Below the pieces are notes generated by a model. That model worked only from the letters and a program-made list of their open reading frames with translations. It was not told where the DNA came from and did no database searches. Source: an uncultured Flavobacteriaceae bacterium (lineage in GTDB: Bacteria; Bacteroidota; Bacteroidia; Flavobacteriales; Flavobacteriaceae). From it: 64,000 bases of DNA. The position numbers and the translations under genes were made by a program. This document shows positions 32,840-45,000 of the stretch, in pieces. How positions within the stretch are numbered: position 1 is the stretch's first letter; every line of letters starts with the position of its first letter. The stretch is from the NCBI GenBank assembly GCA_938011315.1, contig CALLUG010000015.1, positions 1 through 64,000 of the forward strand, read 5' to 3'.

Positions 32840-33553
32840 ATGAAACGTATACCAATTCTTTTTTTTGTTTTATCCTTGCTTCTTTCTTGTAAAGCACCTG
32901 AACCAGATTTAGTTGTAAAAGGGACTATTAAAGATTTGAACAAAGGCGTTTTATACCTTAAGCAGCTTCAAGATACTCTGCTAGTAACCTTAGACTCTGC
33001 AGTAGTTAATGGAACATCACAACAGTTTACATTGCAAACAGCTCTAAGCGAGCCTGAAATGTTGTATTTGGTTTTAAATGATAAGAGCAATACCGCACAA
33101 GCCATCAGCTTTTTTGCAGATAAGGGTGTTACAGAAATTAATAGCAGCTTAAAACAATTTGTGGCAGACGCTAATATTAAAGGATCCAAGTTACACAAGC
33201 AATTTGAGGCCTTTAATAAGGTAAAGTCAAGGTTTAATAATCAAAATCTAGAATTAATACAAGAGCGTTTTTATGCTTTAAAAAATAATGATACTAGCGC
33301 AATAAATCGTATTAACAAAAAGTCCGATCGTATTATAAAAAACAAATATCTTTTTGCTGTAAACTTTGCTATTAATCATAAGGATAGTCAAATTGCACCT
33401 TATATTGCCCTATCTGAAATCTATAAGGCTAACATCAAATACTTAGATACCATTTACAAGGCTTTGCCTAGCGACATTTCTAACTCTAAGTATGGTAAAT
33501 CTTTATACCAATTTATTACAGAAAGAAAAGCTAGGTCTGAGTCTCAATTGTAA
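32840..33553 (+). CDS. DUF4369-like lipoprotein
   Basis: Lipobox LLLSC; VVKGTIKDLNKGVLYLKQLQDTLLVTLDSAVVNG. Confidence 0.7.
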   Translation: MKRIPILFFVLSLLLSCKAPEPDLVVKGTIKDLNKGVLYLKQLQDTLLVTLDSAVVNGTSQQFTLQTALSEPEMLYLVLNDKSNTAQAISFFADKGVTEINSSLKQFVADANIKGSKLHKQFEAFNKVKSRFNNQNLELIQERFYALKNNDTSAINRINKKSDRIIKNKYLFAVNFAINHKDSQIAPYIALSEIYKANIKYLDTIYKALPSDISNSKYGKSLYQFITERKARSESQL

Positions 33554-33614
33554 TACCAATTGGTATAAACATGATTTGTTAAGTAAAAGCATAAGATAGA
33601 CGTTTGTTATCAAT

Positions 33615-33644
33615 CAAAAAACCCTACTTAAGGCAGGGTTTTTT
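33615..33644. terminator. Bidirectional terminator between convergent genes
   Basis: AAAAAACCCT...AGGGTTTTTT. Confidence 0.8.
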
Positions 33645-33682
33645 TAGTGTTTTAAATTGTTTTATACGTGCGTTTACGGTTT

Positions 33683-33949
33683 TTACAATGTATTTATTTT
33701 TTCAATTAAGGCGTGTGCTTTTTGCTCTAATTCGTTATTAATCGCTTTAAAGTGCGTGTTTTTATTTTCTACATCTTTATCATTAACCTTAGCAATTAAA
33801 TCGTCAAAAGTAGCAATAGCTTCATCAATAATAGCTTCGCTATCTTTAGTGCCTTTATCGGTGTTAGCATATTCCCAAATGTATACAGCCTCAATAATAT
33901 CTCCTAATACGTAATTAATATCTTTTTTAAGGTTTTTAATACTTCCCAT
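33683..33949 (-). CDS. Small hypothetical protein
   Basis: Start trimmed to MGSIKNLKKDINYVLGDIIEAVYIWEYAN; helical charged protein. Confidence 0.65.
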   Translation of the reverse strand: MGSIKNLKKDINYVLGDIIEAVYIWEYANTDKGTKDSEAIIDEAIATFDDLIAKVNDKDVENKNTHFKAINNELEQKAHALIEKINTL

Positions 33950-33984
33950 ATTTATAAATTTAATTTGCACAAAATTACACAATT

Positions 33985-34956
33985 TTACACATAAACCTCT
34001 AAAAGTTTCGCATTCTTTGCGCTAATAGTAAAGCTCTTAAGTATCGCTGGCACTAGTACCGTTTCTCCTTTTACTATCGTAACTATTTTGCTTGGACTTG
34101 TAATGCTTGCTTGACCTTCTACACAGATATAAATTAAAAATGAATCGTGAGTATTTATTTTAGTCAACGTTGTATCTAAATCGATATAGTTTGTTGTAAA
34201 ATACGGACAACTTAGCATTGTGTTATAATTATTTTTTTGTTTAGAATATTGTATTCTAAAATTATCTTGCATATCAAAATTTATAGCTTCAATAGCCAAA
34301 TCGTTATGCAACTCTCTCTCATTACCCTGAGCATCTACTCTATTCCAGTCATGCACACGGTAGGTAACATCGCTAGTTTGTTGTATTTCAGCCAACAGTA
34401 CCCCAGCGCCTATAGCGTGGATACGACCAGCCTCAATAAAATAGGTGTCGCCCGATGTCACTTTATCAAAATTTAACAGCGATGTAAGTGTTTCTTGCTC
34501 TAAGTGTTTTAGGTAGGTTTTGGGCGTTATCTTTTTATTAAAGCCCACTATTAGCTTAGCTTTAGGATCAGCTTGCATAACGTACCACATTTCTGTTTTC
34601 CCAAAAGATTTGTGTCGTTTTTTTGCTAGTTCATTATCAGGATGTAATTGTACCGATAAATCTGCTTTAGCATCTATAAATTTTATGAGTAAGGGAAACT
34701 TGGCCCCAAATACTTTATAATTTTTATCCCCTACGAGATGGTCTTTAAATTGTTTTAGTAGGCTTTTAAGCGATTTTCCCTTTAAGTGTCCATTAGTGAC
34801 CAATGATACATTATGGTCTACATCACTAATTTCCCAACTTTCGCCTACGTTTTGAGCATTTGTGGTTTTGTTTAAAATTAATTTCAATTTTTCGCCACCC
34901 CAAATTTTGGTTTTAAGTATCGGTCTAAATTTTATTGGATAGTCCAAAGTTTGCAT
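33985..34956 (-). CDS. manA: Type I mannose-6-phosphate isomerase
   Basis: KIWGGEKLKLIL, LSVQLHPDNELAKK, GRIHAIGAGVLLAEIQQTSDVTYRVHDWNR. Confidence 0.92.
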   Translation of the reverse strand: MQTLDYPIKFRPILKTKIWGGEKLKLILNKTTNAQNVGESWEISDVDHNVSLVTNGHLKGKSLKSLLKQFKDHLVGDKNYKVFGAKFPLLIKFIDAKADLSVQLHPDNELAKKRHKSFGKTEMWYVMQADPKAKLIVGFNKKITPKTYLKHLEQETLTSLLNFDKVTSGDTYFIEAGRIHAIGAGVLLAEIQQTSDVTYRVHDWNRVDAQGNERELHNDLAIEAINFDMQDNFRIQYSKQKNNYNTMLSCPYFTTNYIDLDTTLTKINTHDSFLIYICVEGQASITSPSKIVTIVKGETVLVPAILKSFTISAKNAKLLEVYV

Positions 34957-35366
34957 TATTGCCCTGCATATTTCACAAAGTTTCTAGGCGTTTCAAATAA
35001 GGTAATTTCTAGATCTAAGTTTGGTTTTATTTTCGATTTTATCTTATTATAAATTACAACCACAATATTCTCGGCTGTAGGGTTTAAATTGGCAAACTCT
35101 GGTACTTCAAGGTTTAAGTTTTTATGATCAAAAGCGTCTTCTACTTCTAGTTTTATAATATCTTTTAGTTCTTTAATATCAATAACATATCCTGTTTCTG
35201 GATTTATTTTGCCTGTAACACTGGCTATTAGTTCATAATTATGGCCATGAAAATTAGCATTACTACATTTCCCAAAAACAGCTTTATTTTGGCTGTCGTT
35301 CCAATCTTTACGATATAGTCTATGAGCTGCATTAAAGTGTGCTTTTCTACTAACGGTAACTCTCAT
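34956..35366 (-). CDS. queD: 6-carboxytetrahydropterin synthase / QueD-like
   Basis: FNAAHRL, NFHGHNYEL, DAFDHKNLN, NPTAENI motifs. Confidence 0.9.
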   Translation of the reverse strand: MRVTVSRKAHFNAAHRLYRKDWNDSQNKAVFGKCSNANFHGHNYELIASVTGKINPETGYVIDIKELKDIIKLEVEDAFDHKNLNLEVPEFANLNPTAENIVVVIYNKIKSKIKPNLDLEITLFETPRNFVKYAGQ

Positions 35367-35888
35367 TTAATTTCGTTTTAGGTGTTGATAAAATTTTTCG
35401 AATATAATCTTAAACCACGCAGTATATTGTTCTGGATGCAGTTCTATATCTGTTTTAACGTTCTCAAGAGGCATCCATTTCCAAGCTTCAACTTCATCCT
35501 TATTTATTACAGGACTATTATTGTAATAGCCTAGTAAAACATGATCATATTCATGCTCTGTTAGTCCGTTATCAAAGGGGGCTTTGTATATAAATGAAAT
35601 AGATTCTTTTAACGTGGTGGTGAAGCCCATTTCCTCTTTTAATCGTCGTGTGCCTGCTTCAATATTCGTTTCTCCATTTCGTTGATGACTACAACACGTA
35701 TTAGTCCAAAGCCCTGGGGAGTGGTATTTACTTAAAGCTCTTTGCTGTAGCATTAGCTCATGGTTATCATTAAAAACAAACACGGAGAATGCACGATGTA
35801 GCACCGCCTTTTCATGCGCCTCCATTTTAGGCATTAGTCCTATTTGCTCGTCGTTTTTATTTACTAAAATTACCTGTTCTTCTTTCAT
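35367..35888 (-). CDS. idi: Isopentenyl-diphosphate delta-isomerase
   Basis: Start trimmed to MKEEQVILVNKNDEQIG; LHRAFSVFVFN, WTNTCCSHQR; Nudix-type fold. Confidence 0.92.
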   Translation of the reverse strand: MKEEQVILVNKNDEQIGLMPKMEAHEKAVLHRAFSVFVFNDNHELMLQQRALSKYHSPGLWTNTCCSHQRNGETNIEAGTRRLKEEMGFTTTLKESISFIYKAPFDNGLTEHEYDHVLLGYYNNSPVINKDEVEAWKWMPLENVKTDIELHPEQYTAWFKIIFEKFYQHLKRN

Positions 35889-35942
35889 GCAAAACAAAAA
35901 TACCAAGTTATATTAAAATTTTTAAAGATAAAAGTATAAACT

Positions 35943-35973
35943 AAAAAAGAGCGCAAAATGTGCGCTCTTTTTT
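35943..35973 (-). terminator. Terminator of the giant adhesin-PorP-OmpA operon
   Basis: AAAAAAGAGCGCAaaatgTGCGCTCTTTTTT; 3' of the OmpA gene. Confidence 0.85.
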
Positions 35974-35993
35974 AATGTTATGATTGTATAACT

Positions 35994-37991
35994 TTATTTT
36001 TCAATAATTATAAATTCACTTCTTCTGTTTAATTGGTGCTCATCTTCAGAACACTTTATGTCGTTAGTGCAGCCATTTAAGATTTCTGACTCACCGTAAC
36101 CTTGACCTGTAATTCTACTTCTAGAAATACCACCTTCATCTACAATATAATCAATTGTAGCTCTGTTACGTCTATTGGATAATCTATAATTGTAGGCATC
36201 TCTACCACGACTGTCCGTATGAGACTTTACATCTATTTTAACTTGCGGATTTTCACGCATATATCGGATAACTTTTTGTAATTCATACTCAGCATCTTCA
36301 CGTATAAACGATTTGTCGTAAGTAAAGTATATTGGATTTAAATCTAAAGCTACAAATAAGTTTGTTCCTACTTCTACAGGCTCTAAATCTAATGCCAAAT
36401 CGAGTGCTAACTCTACATTTGGTTCTACGGTAAAAGATTGTTCATCTTTAGCATAATCATTTTTCTCTCCTACAACTCTGTAAGATTCTGCGTTTTTACA
36501 ATCTAATTCGAAAGCAAATGCCCCTTTATCGTCAGATTGTAGTTCTTGAATAATATCATTGTTAGAATCGTAAACGGTTAAGTTTACATTAGGAATTACA
36601 TCGCCTGTTTTTTTGTTTGTTGTTACCCCATCAATTTCTTTAGTACATTCTATTACTAAAGGATTTGTTTCTAGAACTCTATAAATATCATCTCCTCCTC
36701 TACCACTCTTACGGTTAGAAGAAAAATAACCTACTTTAGAGTCGGAATTAATAATAAAAGCAAAGTCATCGCTCTCACTATTAACAGGGTCTCCTAAATT
36801 AAATATACCATCTTTAGATGGACTAAGAGGATCAACAACTGCAAAGACATCTAAGCCTCCTAAACCTAAGTGACCGTCTGAGGCAAAATAAAGTGTGCCG
36901 TCGTTTGCCATAAAAGGAAAGGTGTCTCTACCTTCAGTATTTACAACATTACCCATATTTTGAGGAAAGCCAAAACTTCCATCGCTGTTTATATCAACAA
37001 AATAAATATCGCTCAAGCCACGAGTTCCAGGCATATCTGATGCAAAATAAAGTCGATTATCATCTTTTGACAACGTAGGGTGTGCTACTGAGTAAGTGAC
37101 ATTGTTGTAAGGAAATTCAACAATATTACCCCATTCGCCATTTATTTTACTTGCAATATAAATTTTAAGTCTTACAATACCATCTTCATCAGTTTGGTAT
37201 CCCTCACCTTTTTCATAACTATTTCTTGTAAAATACATTGTATTTCCGTCTTTAGTTATCGCCGCTGTCGATTCGTTGTGTCTATCGTTAAACGAGCCTT
37301 TAACCTTTCCGTCGCTAACTAAATCATTGTCAGAAGAGATATTGGCGTGTAATAACTGTAAAAATGGTTTTCCAGTCCAAGCATCTGTTCGTTTTGAAAA
37401 TGAACTTTGGCTCCCATCAGAAGAAAATATTATTCCTTGATTTTGATCAAAACCTGTTGCAAATTCTGAATTTTTTGAACTTATAGAGGTTGGGAAAATA
37501 TCATATCTGTTAGACTGTATGTCTATCGTTTTTAAATACTGAGGATTATACTTTAATGACGCTGCTCTGGAGTCGTCCGCATTAAGTTCAGCGAGTTTAG
37601 TCATCCAAACATCAGCATCTTTATAGCGTCTTAATCCTTTTAGAGCTTGAGCATATCTAAAATAGTATTCCCCTTTTACAGATGCTAAATCATAGTTCAT
37701 TAAGGATCTATACCATTTTACTGCGTTTTGCATATCTGTATTTTGGTAATACGAATCGGCAAGGTTTGCATATAAGGCTGAGGACTGCGCTTTTTTGTCT
37801 ATTGCCCTTAGATAGACTTTAATTGCTTCATCATAAGCAAGTTCATTAAAGAGTTTGTTTCCTTTTTCTATGAGTTTAATACCAGATTTACTACCACTTT
37901 GTTTGGTTAAACTTCCAAACTGTTGTGCTTTAATACATAGAGGGGTGAAGAAAATAAAACTTAATAGGATAGTTGTTTTAATAATTTTCAT
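35994..37991 (-). CDS. OmpA family protein with TPR-like N-terminus and PD40/WD40-like beta-propeller (T9SS-associated)
   Basis: TPR-like N-terminus; repeated FSSDGSQ/YFASDMPGTRGLSDIYF PD40 motifs; OmpA peptidoglycan-binding NPQVKIDVKSHTDSRG...SNRRNRATIDYI. Confidence 0.9.
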   Translation of the reverse strand: MKIIKTTILLSFIFFTPLCIKAQQFGSLTKQSGSKSGIKLIEKGNKLFNELAYDEAIKVYLRAIDKKAQSSALYANLADSYYQNTDMQNAVKWYRSLMNYDLASVKGEYYFRYAQALKGLRRYKDADVWMTKLAELNADDSRAASLKYNPQYLKTIDIQSNRYDIFPTSISSKNSEFATGFDQNQGIIFSSDGSQSSFSKRTDAWTGKPFLQLLHANISSDNDLVSDGKVKGSFNDRHNESTAAITKDGNTMYFTRNSYEKGEGYQTDEDGIVRLKIYIASKINGEWGNIVEFPYNNVTYSVAHPTLSKDDNRLYFASDMPGTRGLSDIYFVDINSDGSFGFPQNMGNVVNTEGRDTFPFMANDGTLYFASDGHLGLGGLDVFAVVDPLSPSKDGIFNLGDPVNSESDDFAFIINSDSKVGYFSSNRKSGRGGDDIYRVLETNPLVIECTKEIDGVTTNKKTGDVIPNVNLTVYDSNNDIIQELQSDDKGAFAFELDCKNAESYRVVGEKNDYAKDEQSFTVEPNVELALDLALDLEPVEVGTNLFVALDLNPIYFTYDKSFIREDAEYELQKVIRYMRENPQVKIDVKSHTDSRGRDAYNYRLSNRRNRATIDYIVDEGGISRSRITGQGYGESEILNGCTNDIKCSEDEHQLNRRSEFIIIEK

Positions 37992-38015
37992 AATATTTAG
38001 CATCATTAATATATT

Positions 38016-38945
38016 TTAAAAGAATCTAGGTGAGATTATGCCTCGTTTAATACTTTTAAGCTCTAGTCTTAAAAAGATTTCATGAGATCCATCGTTGAAA
38101 CGTTGTAGGGCCGTAGTGTCTCTGTCGTAAGCATAACCAATAGTTAACGCATCACTTATTTGAAATGCTGCTAAAGCACTTACAGCAGCATTTAATCTAT
38201 AGTTTGCACCTATAGAAAACCTATCGTTAAATAATAGGTTTCCTGAAACGTCTAATCCTATTGGCGCGCCACTTACAACTCTAGCTAAAGCAGCGGGTTT
38301 AAACTTAATATTACTATTAAGGTTAAACACATAGCCTGCAATTACATTATGAGTTACACGGTCTCTAGCAACAAAGGATGTGCTTGCGTCGCCATCTTCG
38401 TCAAAAAAGTCTGTTTGCAGTATTGTTGGTGCCGAGTAGCCAATATAAAACTTATCGGTATAATAATATACCCCTAAGCCTACATTTGGTGAAAATCTAT
38501 TATCGACATTTTGTGCTCCTGTAAATTCTGAAGCATCTTGAGGGTTTAGCTCTGTAAAGTCGATATTAAATAATTGTACGCCTCCACGGATACCAAAGGC
38601 TAATCTACCTGTAGCAGAGGTTGGTATCGTATATGAAAAATCAATATCTACAAAGGTTTCGTCTATAATAAAGATATCATCTCTTAATACAGACACACCA
38701 ATACCAAGTCTTTCATTTCGAAGTGGTGTATGCGCTGCAAAGGAGAAGGTTCTTGGCGATCCCTCTAAGCCAACTTGCTGCGCACGGTACACGGCATTCA
38801 AACTCAATGCGTCTCTTGATCCTGCATAGGCCGGATTTATGTTAATGGTATTGTACACATACTGTGTGAACTGTGCATCCTGTTGCGCGTTAGAGACGGA
38901 CACAAACATTACCGAGGCTATAAATAGGATTAAAACTTTATTCAT
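38016..38945 (-). CDS. PorP/SprF family type IX secretion system membrane protein
   Basis: QDAQFTQYVYNTININPAYAGSRDALSLNAVYRAQQVGLEGSPRTFSFAAHTPL. Confidence 0.95.
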   Translation of the reverse strand: MNKVLILFIASVMFVSVSNAQQDAQFTQYVYNTININPAYAGSRDALSLNAVYRAQQVGLEGSPRTFSFAAHTPLRNERLGIGVSVLRDDIFIIDETFVDIDFSYTIPTSATGRLAFGIRGGVQLFNIDFTELNPQDASEFTGAQNVDNRFSPNVGLGVYYYTDKFYIGYSAPTILQTDFFDEDGDASTSFVARDRVTHNVIAGYVFNLNSNIKFKPAALARVVSGAPIGLDVSGNLLFNDRFSIGANYRLNAAVSALAAFQISDALTIGYAYDRDTTALQRFNDGSHEIFLRLELKSIKRGIISPRFF

Positions 38946-39002
38946 TCTTTTATATTTAATATTTAAAAACTATTCTTAAAATACTTTGTTTACGATATAT
39001 AA

Positions 39003-42000
39003 TTATCTTCTGATGTATAATGGTCCTGCTTGTCTTACAATTTGCCCATTACTAGCTTCGTAAGTAATTACATAGAAGTAAACTCCAGAAGGTAATTCTT
39101 CATCTTCTTGAATTGTTATTCTTCCGTCTGATCGTCCTGAAAAGAATGGGCCTAAGTGATATGCATCACGGTCATAAACTTCAACCTGTAGTCTATTAAA
39201 TATCTTCACATTATTGTTAGGGAAGTTTTCTAGACCTTCGATAATAAGTTCATCGTTTACGCCATCTCCGTTTGGTGTAATTCCGTCAAAAACTGTTATC
39301 GGATTAAGTGCTACTATTGTTGGATCGTTTGTTGGATCTCCATCTGTAGCTCCATTTCCATCTGGAGTTTCTTGCGTTTCATTACCACTATCGGACACAT
39401 CGCTTACAGTATTACCTGCATTATCTGTTCCATTTGCTGTTGCAGTGTTTTGAACAAATCCTCTGCTGATATCTGCTTGCGTAATGATGTATGTTGCTGT
39501 TGCTGTACCCGTTTCACCTGGTGCTAATGTTCCTGGAGTTACTGCCAGTGCTGTAGTACCTGTTAGAGGGTCATCAATAGTTACATTATTTACAACTACA
39601 TCGCCTGTATTTTCTACAATAAAGGTATAAGTAATCACATCACCTAATGCCCCTGAACCATTTACACTCGCTGTTTTGGTTAAGGTCAACTCAGGGTCTG
39701 CAGAGCCTAAGGCTGTAACTGTAGCATCATTTGTTGGGTCAGAATCGCCATCGGTATCTGTAGTTTCATCACCATTATCAGACACATCCTGTACTGCATT
39801 TCCAACGATATCTTGTCCATTTGCAATTGCTGTATTAGTTACTCCACCTGCATCGACATCGGCTTGCGTAATTACATAAGTTCCTGTAGCAGTTCCTATC
39901 TCACCTGGTGCTAATGTACTTGGTGTTACTAATATTGGTGTTGGGCCTAATAATGGGTCGTCCACGCTAACATTAGTTAAGGTTACATCTCCAGTATTTT
40001 CGACTGTAAAGGTGTAAGTAATGATATCGCCTACAGCACCTGTACCTCCTACCGTTGCTGTTTTGGTAAGTGTCATTTCAGGATTATTTGCTATGGTTGT
40101 TATCGTACCATCGTTTGTAGGATCGGTATCGGCATCAGGACCATCTGTTGTTTCATCACCATCATCAGATACATCCGATACTGGGTTTCCTGCAGGATCT
40201 TGTCCATTTGCTGTTGCCGAGTTCGTTACGCCACCTGCGTCCACATCAGCTTGTGTAATAACGTAAGTTGCTGTTGCCGTTCCTGTAGCACCAGGTGCTA
40301 ATGGGTCTGGTGTAATTGGTATTGGCGCACCTCCAAGTAATGGGTCGGTTACTGTGATGTTGCTTACAGTTACATTACCTGTGTTTTGTACACTAAATGT
40401 ATAGGTAATCACATCGCCTACAGCACCTGTACCACTTACGGTTGCCGTTTTAGTAAAGGTTAACTGCGGTGCAGCTGTTGCTGTTCCTGTATTCGTACTA
40501 TCGTTAGTAGGGTCACCATCACCATCATCATCGGCAGTTTCATCACCGTTATCAGAAACATCCGATACTGCATTTCCGGCAGGGTCGTTACCATTTACTG
40601 TTGCCGAGTTGCTTACGCCGCCAGCATCTACATCCGCTTGTGTAATGGTGTAGGTTGCCGTTGCGGTTCCTATAGCACCAGGAGCTAATGGATCTGGTGT
40701 TATTGGTATTGGTGTACCACCTAGTAGTGGGTCGGTTACTGTAATATTACTTATGGTTACCGTTCCAGTATTTTCAACACTAAAGGTATAGGTAATTACG
40801 TCGCCTACAGCACCAGTACCACCAACAACTGCTGTTTTGGTAAAGGTTAATTCTGGGGAGCCTGCTACAGGTGTAATTGTAGCATCGTTAGTAGGGTCTC
40901 CATCGCCATCATCATCGGCAGTTTCATCACCATTATCGGATACATCCGATACGGTATTTCCAGCGGCATCCTGTCCGTTTGCTGTTGCAGAGTTGGTTAC
41001 TCCACCCGCATCAACGTCAGCTTGCGTAATGATATACGTTGCTGTTGCCGTTCCTGTAGCACCAGGTGCTAATGGATTTGGCGTTACTGGTATTGGAGCA
41101 CCACCTAATAGTGGGTCGGTTACCGTTACATTACTTATCGTTACATTACCTGTATTTAGTACATTAAAGGTATAGGTAATCACATCGCCTACATCGCCTG
41201 TACCACTAACTGTTGCTGTTTTAGTAAAGGTTAGTTCAGGAGCAGGTGTTACTGTTGCTGTATCTGTACTATCGTTACCAGGATTTCCATCACCATCATC
41301 ATCGGCTGTTTCATCACCGTTATCAGAGGCATCACTTATTGGATTTCCGTTAGGGTCGTTACCATTTACCGTTGCCGAGTTGCTTACGCCTCCAGCATCA
41401 ACATCAGCTTGAGTAATCACATAAATTGCTGTTGCCGTTCCGGTTGCTCCAGGAGCAAGGGTACTTGGTGTTATTGCTATTGGTGTAGTTCCTAATAGTG
41501 GGTCGGTTACTGTAATATTACTAATTGTTACATCGCCCGTATTTTCTACGGTAAAGGTATAGGTAATTACGTCGCCTACATTACCTGTACCACCAACAAC
41601 TGCTGTTTTGGTAAAGGTAAGTTCAGGGTTTCCAGATAATGTTGTTACCGTACTATCGTTAGTAGGATCGGTATCTGCATCAGGCCCATCTGTAGCCTCA
41701 TCACCATCATCCGATACATCACTTACAGCGCTTCCAGTAGGATCTACACCTACTGCTGTTGCAGAGTTAGTAACGCTACCAGCATCTACGTCCGCTTGAG
41801 TAATGGTATACGTTGCTGTTGCCGTTCCTGTAGCTCCAGGTGCTAATGTACTTGGTGTTACTGGTATTGGTGTTGCCCCTAGTAGAGGATCGACCACCGT
41901 GACATTATCTATAGTTACATTTCCTGTGTTTTCGACACTAAAAGTATAGGTAATCACATCGCCTACCGTACCTGTTCCACCAACAACTGCTGTTTTGGTA

Positions 42001-45000
42001 AAGGTTAACTCAGGCGTTGGTGTTAGGCTTGTTACCGTACCATCATTAGTAGGATCTGTATCGGCATCAGGGCCATCTACAGCTTCATTACCATCATCGG
42101 ATACATCGCTAACCGCATTTCCATCAGGGTCTTGTCCGTTTACTGTAGCAGAGTTCGTTACCGAGCCAGCATTGACGTCGGCTTGTGTAATGGTGTAGGT
42201 TGCTGTTGCGGTACCTACATCGCCTGGTGCTAAGCTAATTGGTGTTACTGCTATAGGTGCAGTTCCTAATAGTGGGTCTGTTATTGTTACGTTATCTATA
42301 GTTACATTACCTGTATTTTCGACCATAAAGGTGTAGGTAATCACATCGCCTACTGTACCTGTTCCACTAAGCGCTCCAATTTTGGTTAGAGTTAACTCTG
42401 GATTAGCAGTTATAGCAGTTACCGTAGCATCATTTGTTGGATCCGTATCGGCATCAGGGCCATCTACAGTTTCATCGCCGTTATCAGATACATCTGATAT
42501 GGTATTACCAACAGCATCTTGACCGTTTGCTATTGCAGAGTTCGTTACGCCACCAGCATTAACATCAGCTTGAGTAATGACATAAGTTCCTGTTGCTGTT
42601 CCTGTAGCTCCAGGCACAAGGCTAATTGGCGTTACCGCTAGAGGAGATGTTCCTAATAGAGGGTCACTTACCGTTACATTATCTATAGTTACATTACCTG
42701 TATTTACTACGGTAAAGGTATAGGTAATGACATCGCCTGCAGCTCCAGCACCACCAACACTTGCCGTTTTAGTTAAGGTTAACTCTGGCATTGGTGTTAG
42801 CATCGTAATTGTCGCATCATTTGTAGGGTCGGTATCGGCATCAGGGCCGTCAGCAGTTTCATCGCCATCATCAGACACATCGCTTACACCGTTACCAGCA
42901 GCATCTACTCCGTTTCCAGTTGCTGTATTTGTTACAGACCCTGCATTAACGTCGGCTTGCGTAATGGTATAGTTTGCTGTTGCTGTTCCTATTGCACCAG
43001 GTGCTAAAGTACTTGGTGTTACTGGTATTGCTGTACCTCCCAGTAATGGGTCGGTTATCGTTACATTATTTACCGTTAAGGTTCCTGTATTTTCGACTGT
43101 AAAGGTATAGGTAATCACATCGCCTACAGTACCTGTACCACTCACACTACCTGTTTTGGTTAATGTAAGCTCGGAGGTTCCTGAGGTTGTTGTTACAGTA
43201 CCATCATTTGTAGGATCTGTATCGGCATCAGGACCATCTGTGGTTTCATCGCCATCATCAGACACGTCTGTTACAGGATTACCATCAGGGTCCATTCCGG
43301 TTACAGTTGCCGAGTTGGTTACGCCACCTGCATCTACATCAGCCTGTGTAATAATATACGTTGCTGTAGCCGTTCCTGTAGCACCAGGTGCTAATGAACT
43401 TGGTGTAATGCCTATTGGTGTTGCGCCAAGTAATGGGTCGGTTACTGTGATATTATCGATAGTTACCGTTCCTGTATTTACTACAGTAAAGGTGTAGGTA
43501 ATGACATCGCCAGCGACTCCAGTACCAGTAACACTTGCTGTTTTGGTAAAGGTTAACTCTGGAGTTCCAGATAAGCTTGTGAAAGTTCCATCGTTAGTAG
43601 GATCGATATCAGCATCAGGGCCGTCTACTGTTTCATTACCATCATCGGATACATCACTTACAGGTGTTCCTGTTGCGTCGGTACCGTTTGCTGTTGCAGA
43701 GTTTGTAACTCCACCTGCATCGATATCGGCTTGCGTAATGGTATAGGTTGCGGTTGCCGTACCTACATCACCAGGTGCTAAGCTACTTGGTGCAATTGCT
43801 ATTGGTGTTGTACCAAACAATGGATCGCTTACCGTTACGTTATTTACGGTTGTAGTTCCTGTATTTTCTACACTAAAGGTATAGATAATCACATCGCCTA
43901 CTTCACCTCCGCCAGTTACGACTGCTGTTTTTGTGAAGGTAAGTTCTGGTGCTCCAGCTAAAGATGTTATTGTACTATCGTTAGTAGGATCGGTATCGGC
44001 ATCAGGGCCATCGGCAGCTTCGTCGCCATTATCGGACACGTCACTTACGGCATTACCATCAGGATCTTGACCGTTTGCTGTTGCTGAGTTGCTTACGCTT
44101 CCTGCATCGACATCAGCTTGTGTAATGGTGTAAGTTCCTGTTGCGGTTCCAATAGCGCCTGGTGCTAATGAGCTTGGCGTTACTGGTATTGGAGTTCCTC
44201 CTAATAGAGGATCGACCACGGTAATATTATCGACTGTTACGTTTCCAGTATTTTCAACGGTAAAGGTGTACGTAATCACATCGCCTAAAGCACCAGTTCC
44301 ACCAACACTTGCTGTTTTGGTAAAGGTTAATTCAGGGTCTGCTGTAGCTGTAGCTGTTTGTGTACTATCGTTCGTTGGGTCGCCATCACCGTCAGCATCG
44401 ACAGCTTCATCGCCGTTATCGGACATATCCGTTACAGGGTTTCCTGCTGGGTCTGTACCACCTACTGTTGCAGAGTTGCTTACGCCACCTGCATCTACGT
44501 CGGCTTGTGTAATAATATAAGTTCCTGTTGCAGTTCCTGTTGCTCCAGGAGCAAGGCTATTAGGGGCTATCGCTATTGGTGCGCCACCTAATAGTGGATC
44601 TGTTACGGTAATATTATCAATCGTTACGTTTCCAGTGTTTTCAACGGTAAAGGTATATGTAATCACATCGCCTGCTACGCCTGTACCACTTACGGTTGCC
44701 GTTTTAGTAAAGGTCAATTCTGGCATTGGTGTTAGGCTTGTAAAGGTAGGGTCGTTGGTTGGGTCACCATCGCCATCATTATCTACAGCTTCATTACCAT
44801 CATCGGACATATCAGTTACTGCGTTACCGTCGGGATCTGTACCGCCTGCGGTTGCAGAGTTGGTTACGCCACCAGCATCAACATCGGCTTGTACAATAGT
44901 ATAGGTTGCTGTAGCTGTACCTGTATCACCAGGTGCTAAAGTGCTTGGTGTTACTGCTATTGGAGCAGTTCCTAATAATGGATCGACTATCGTGATATTA

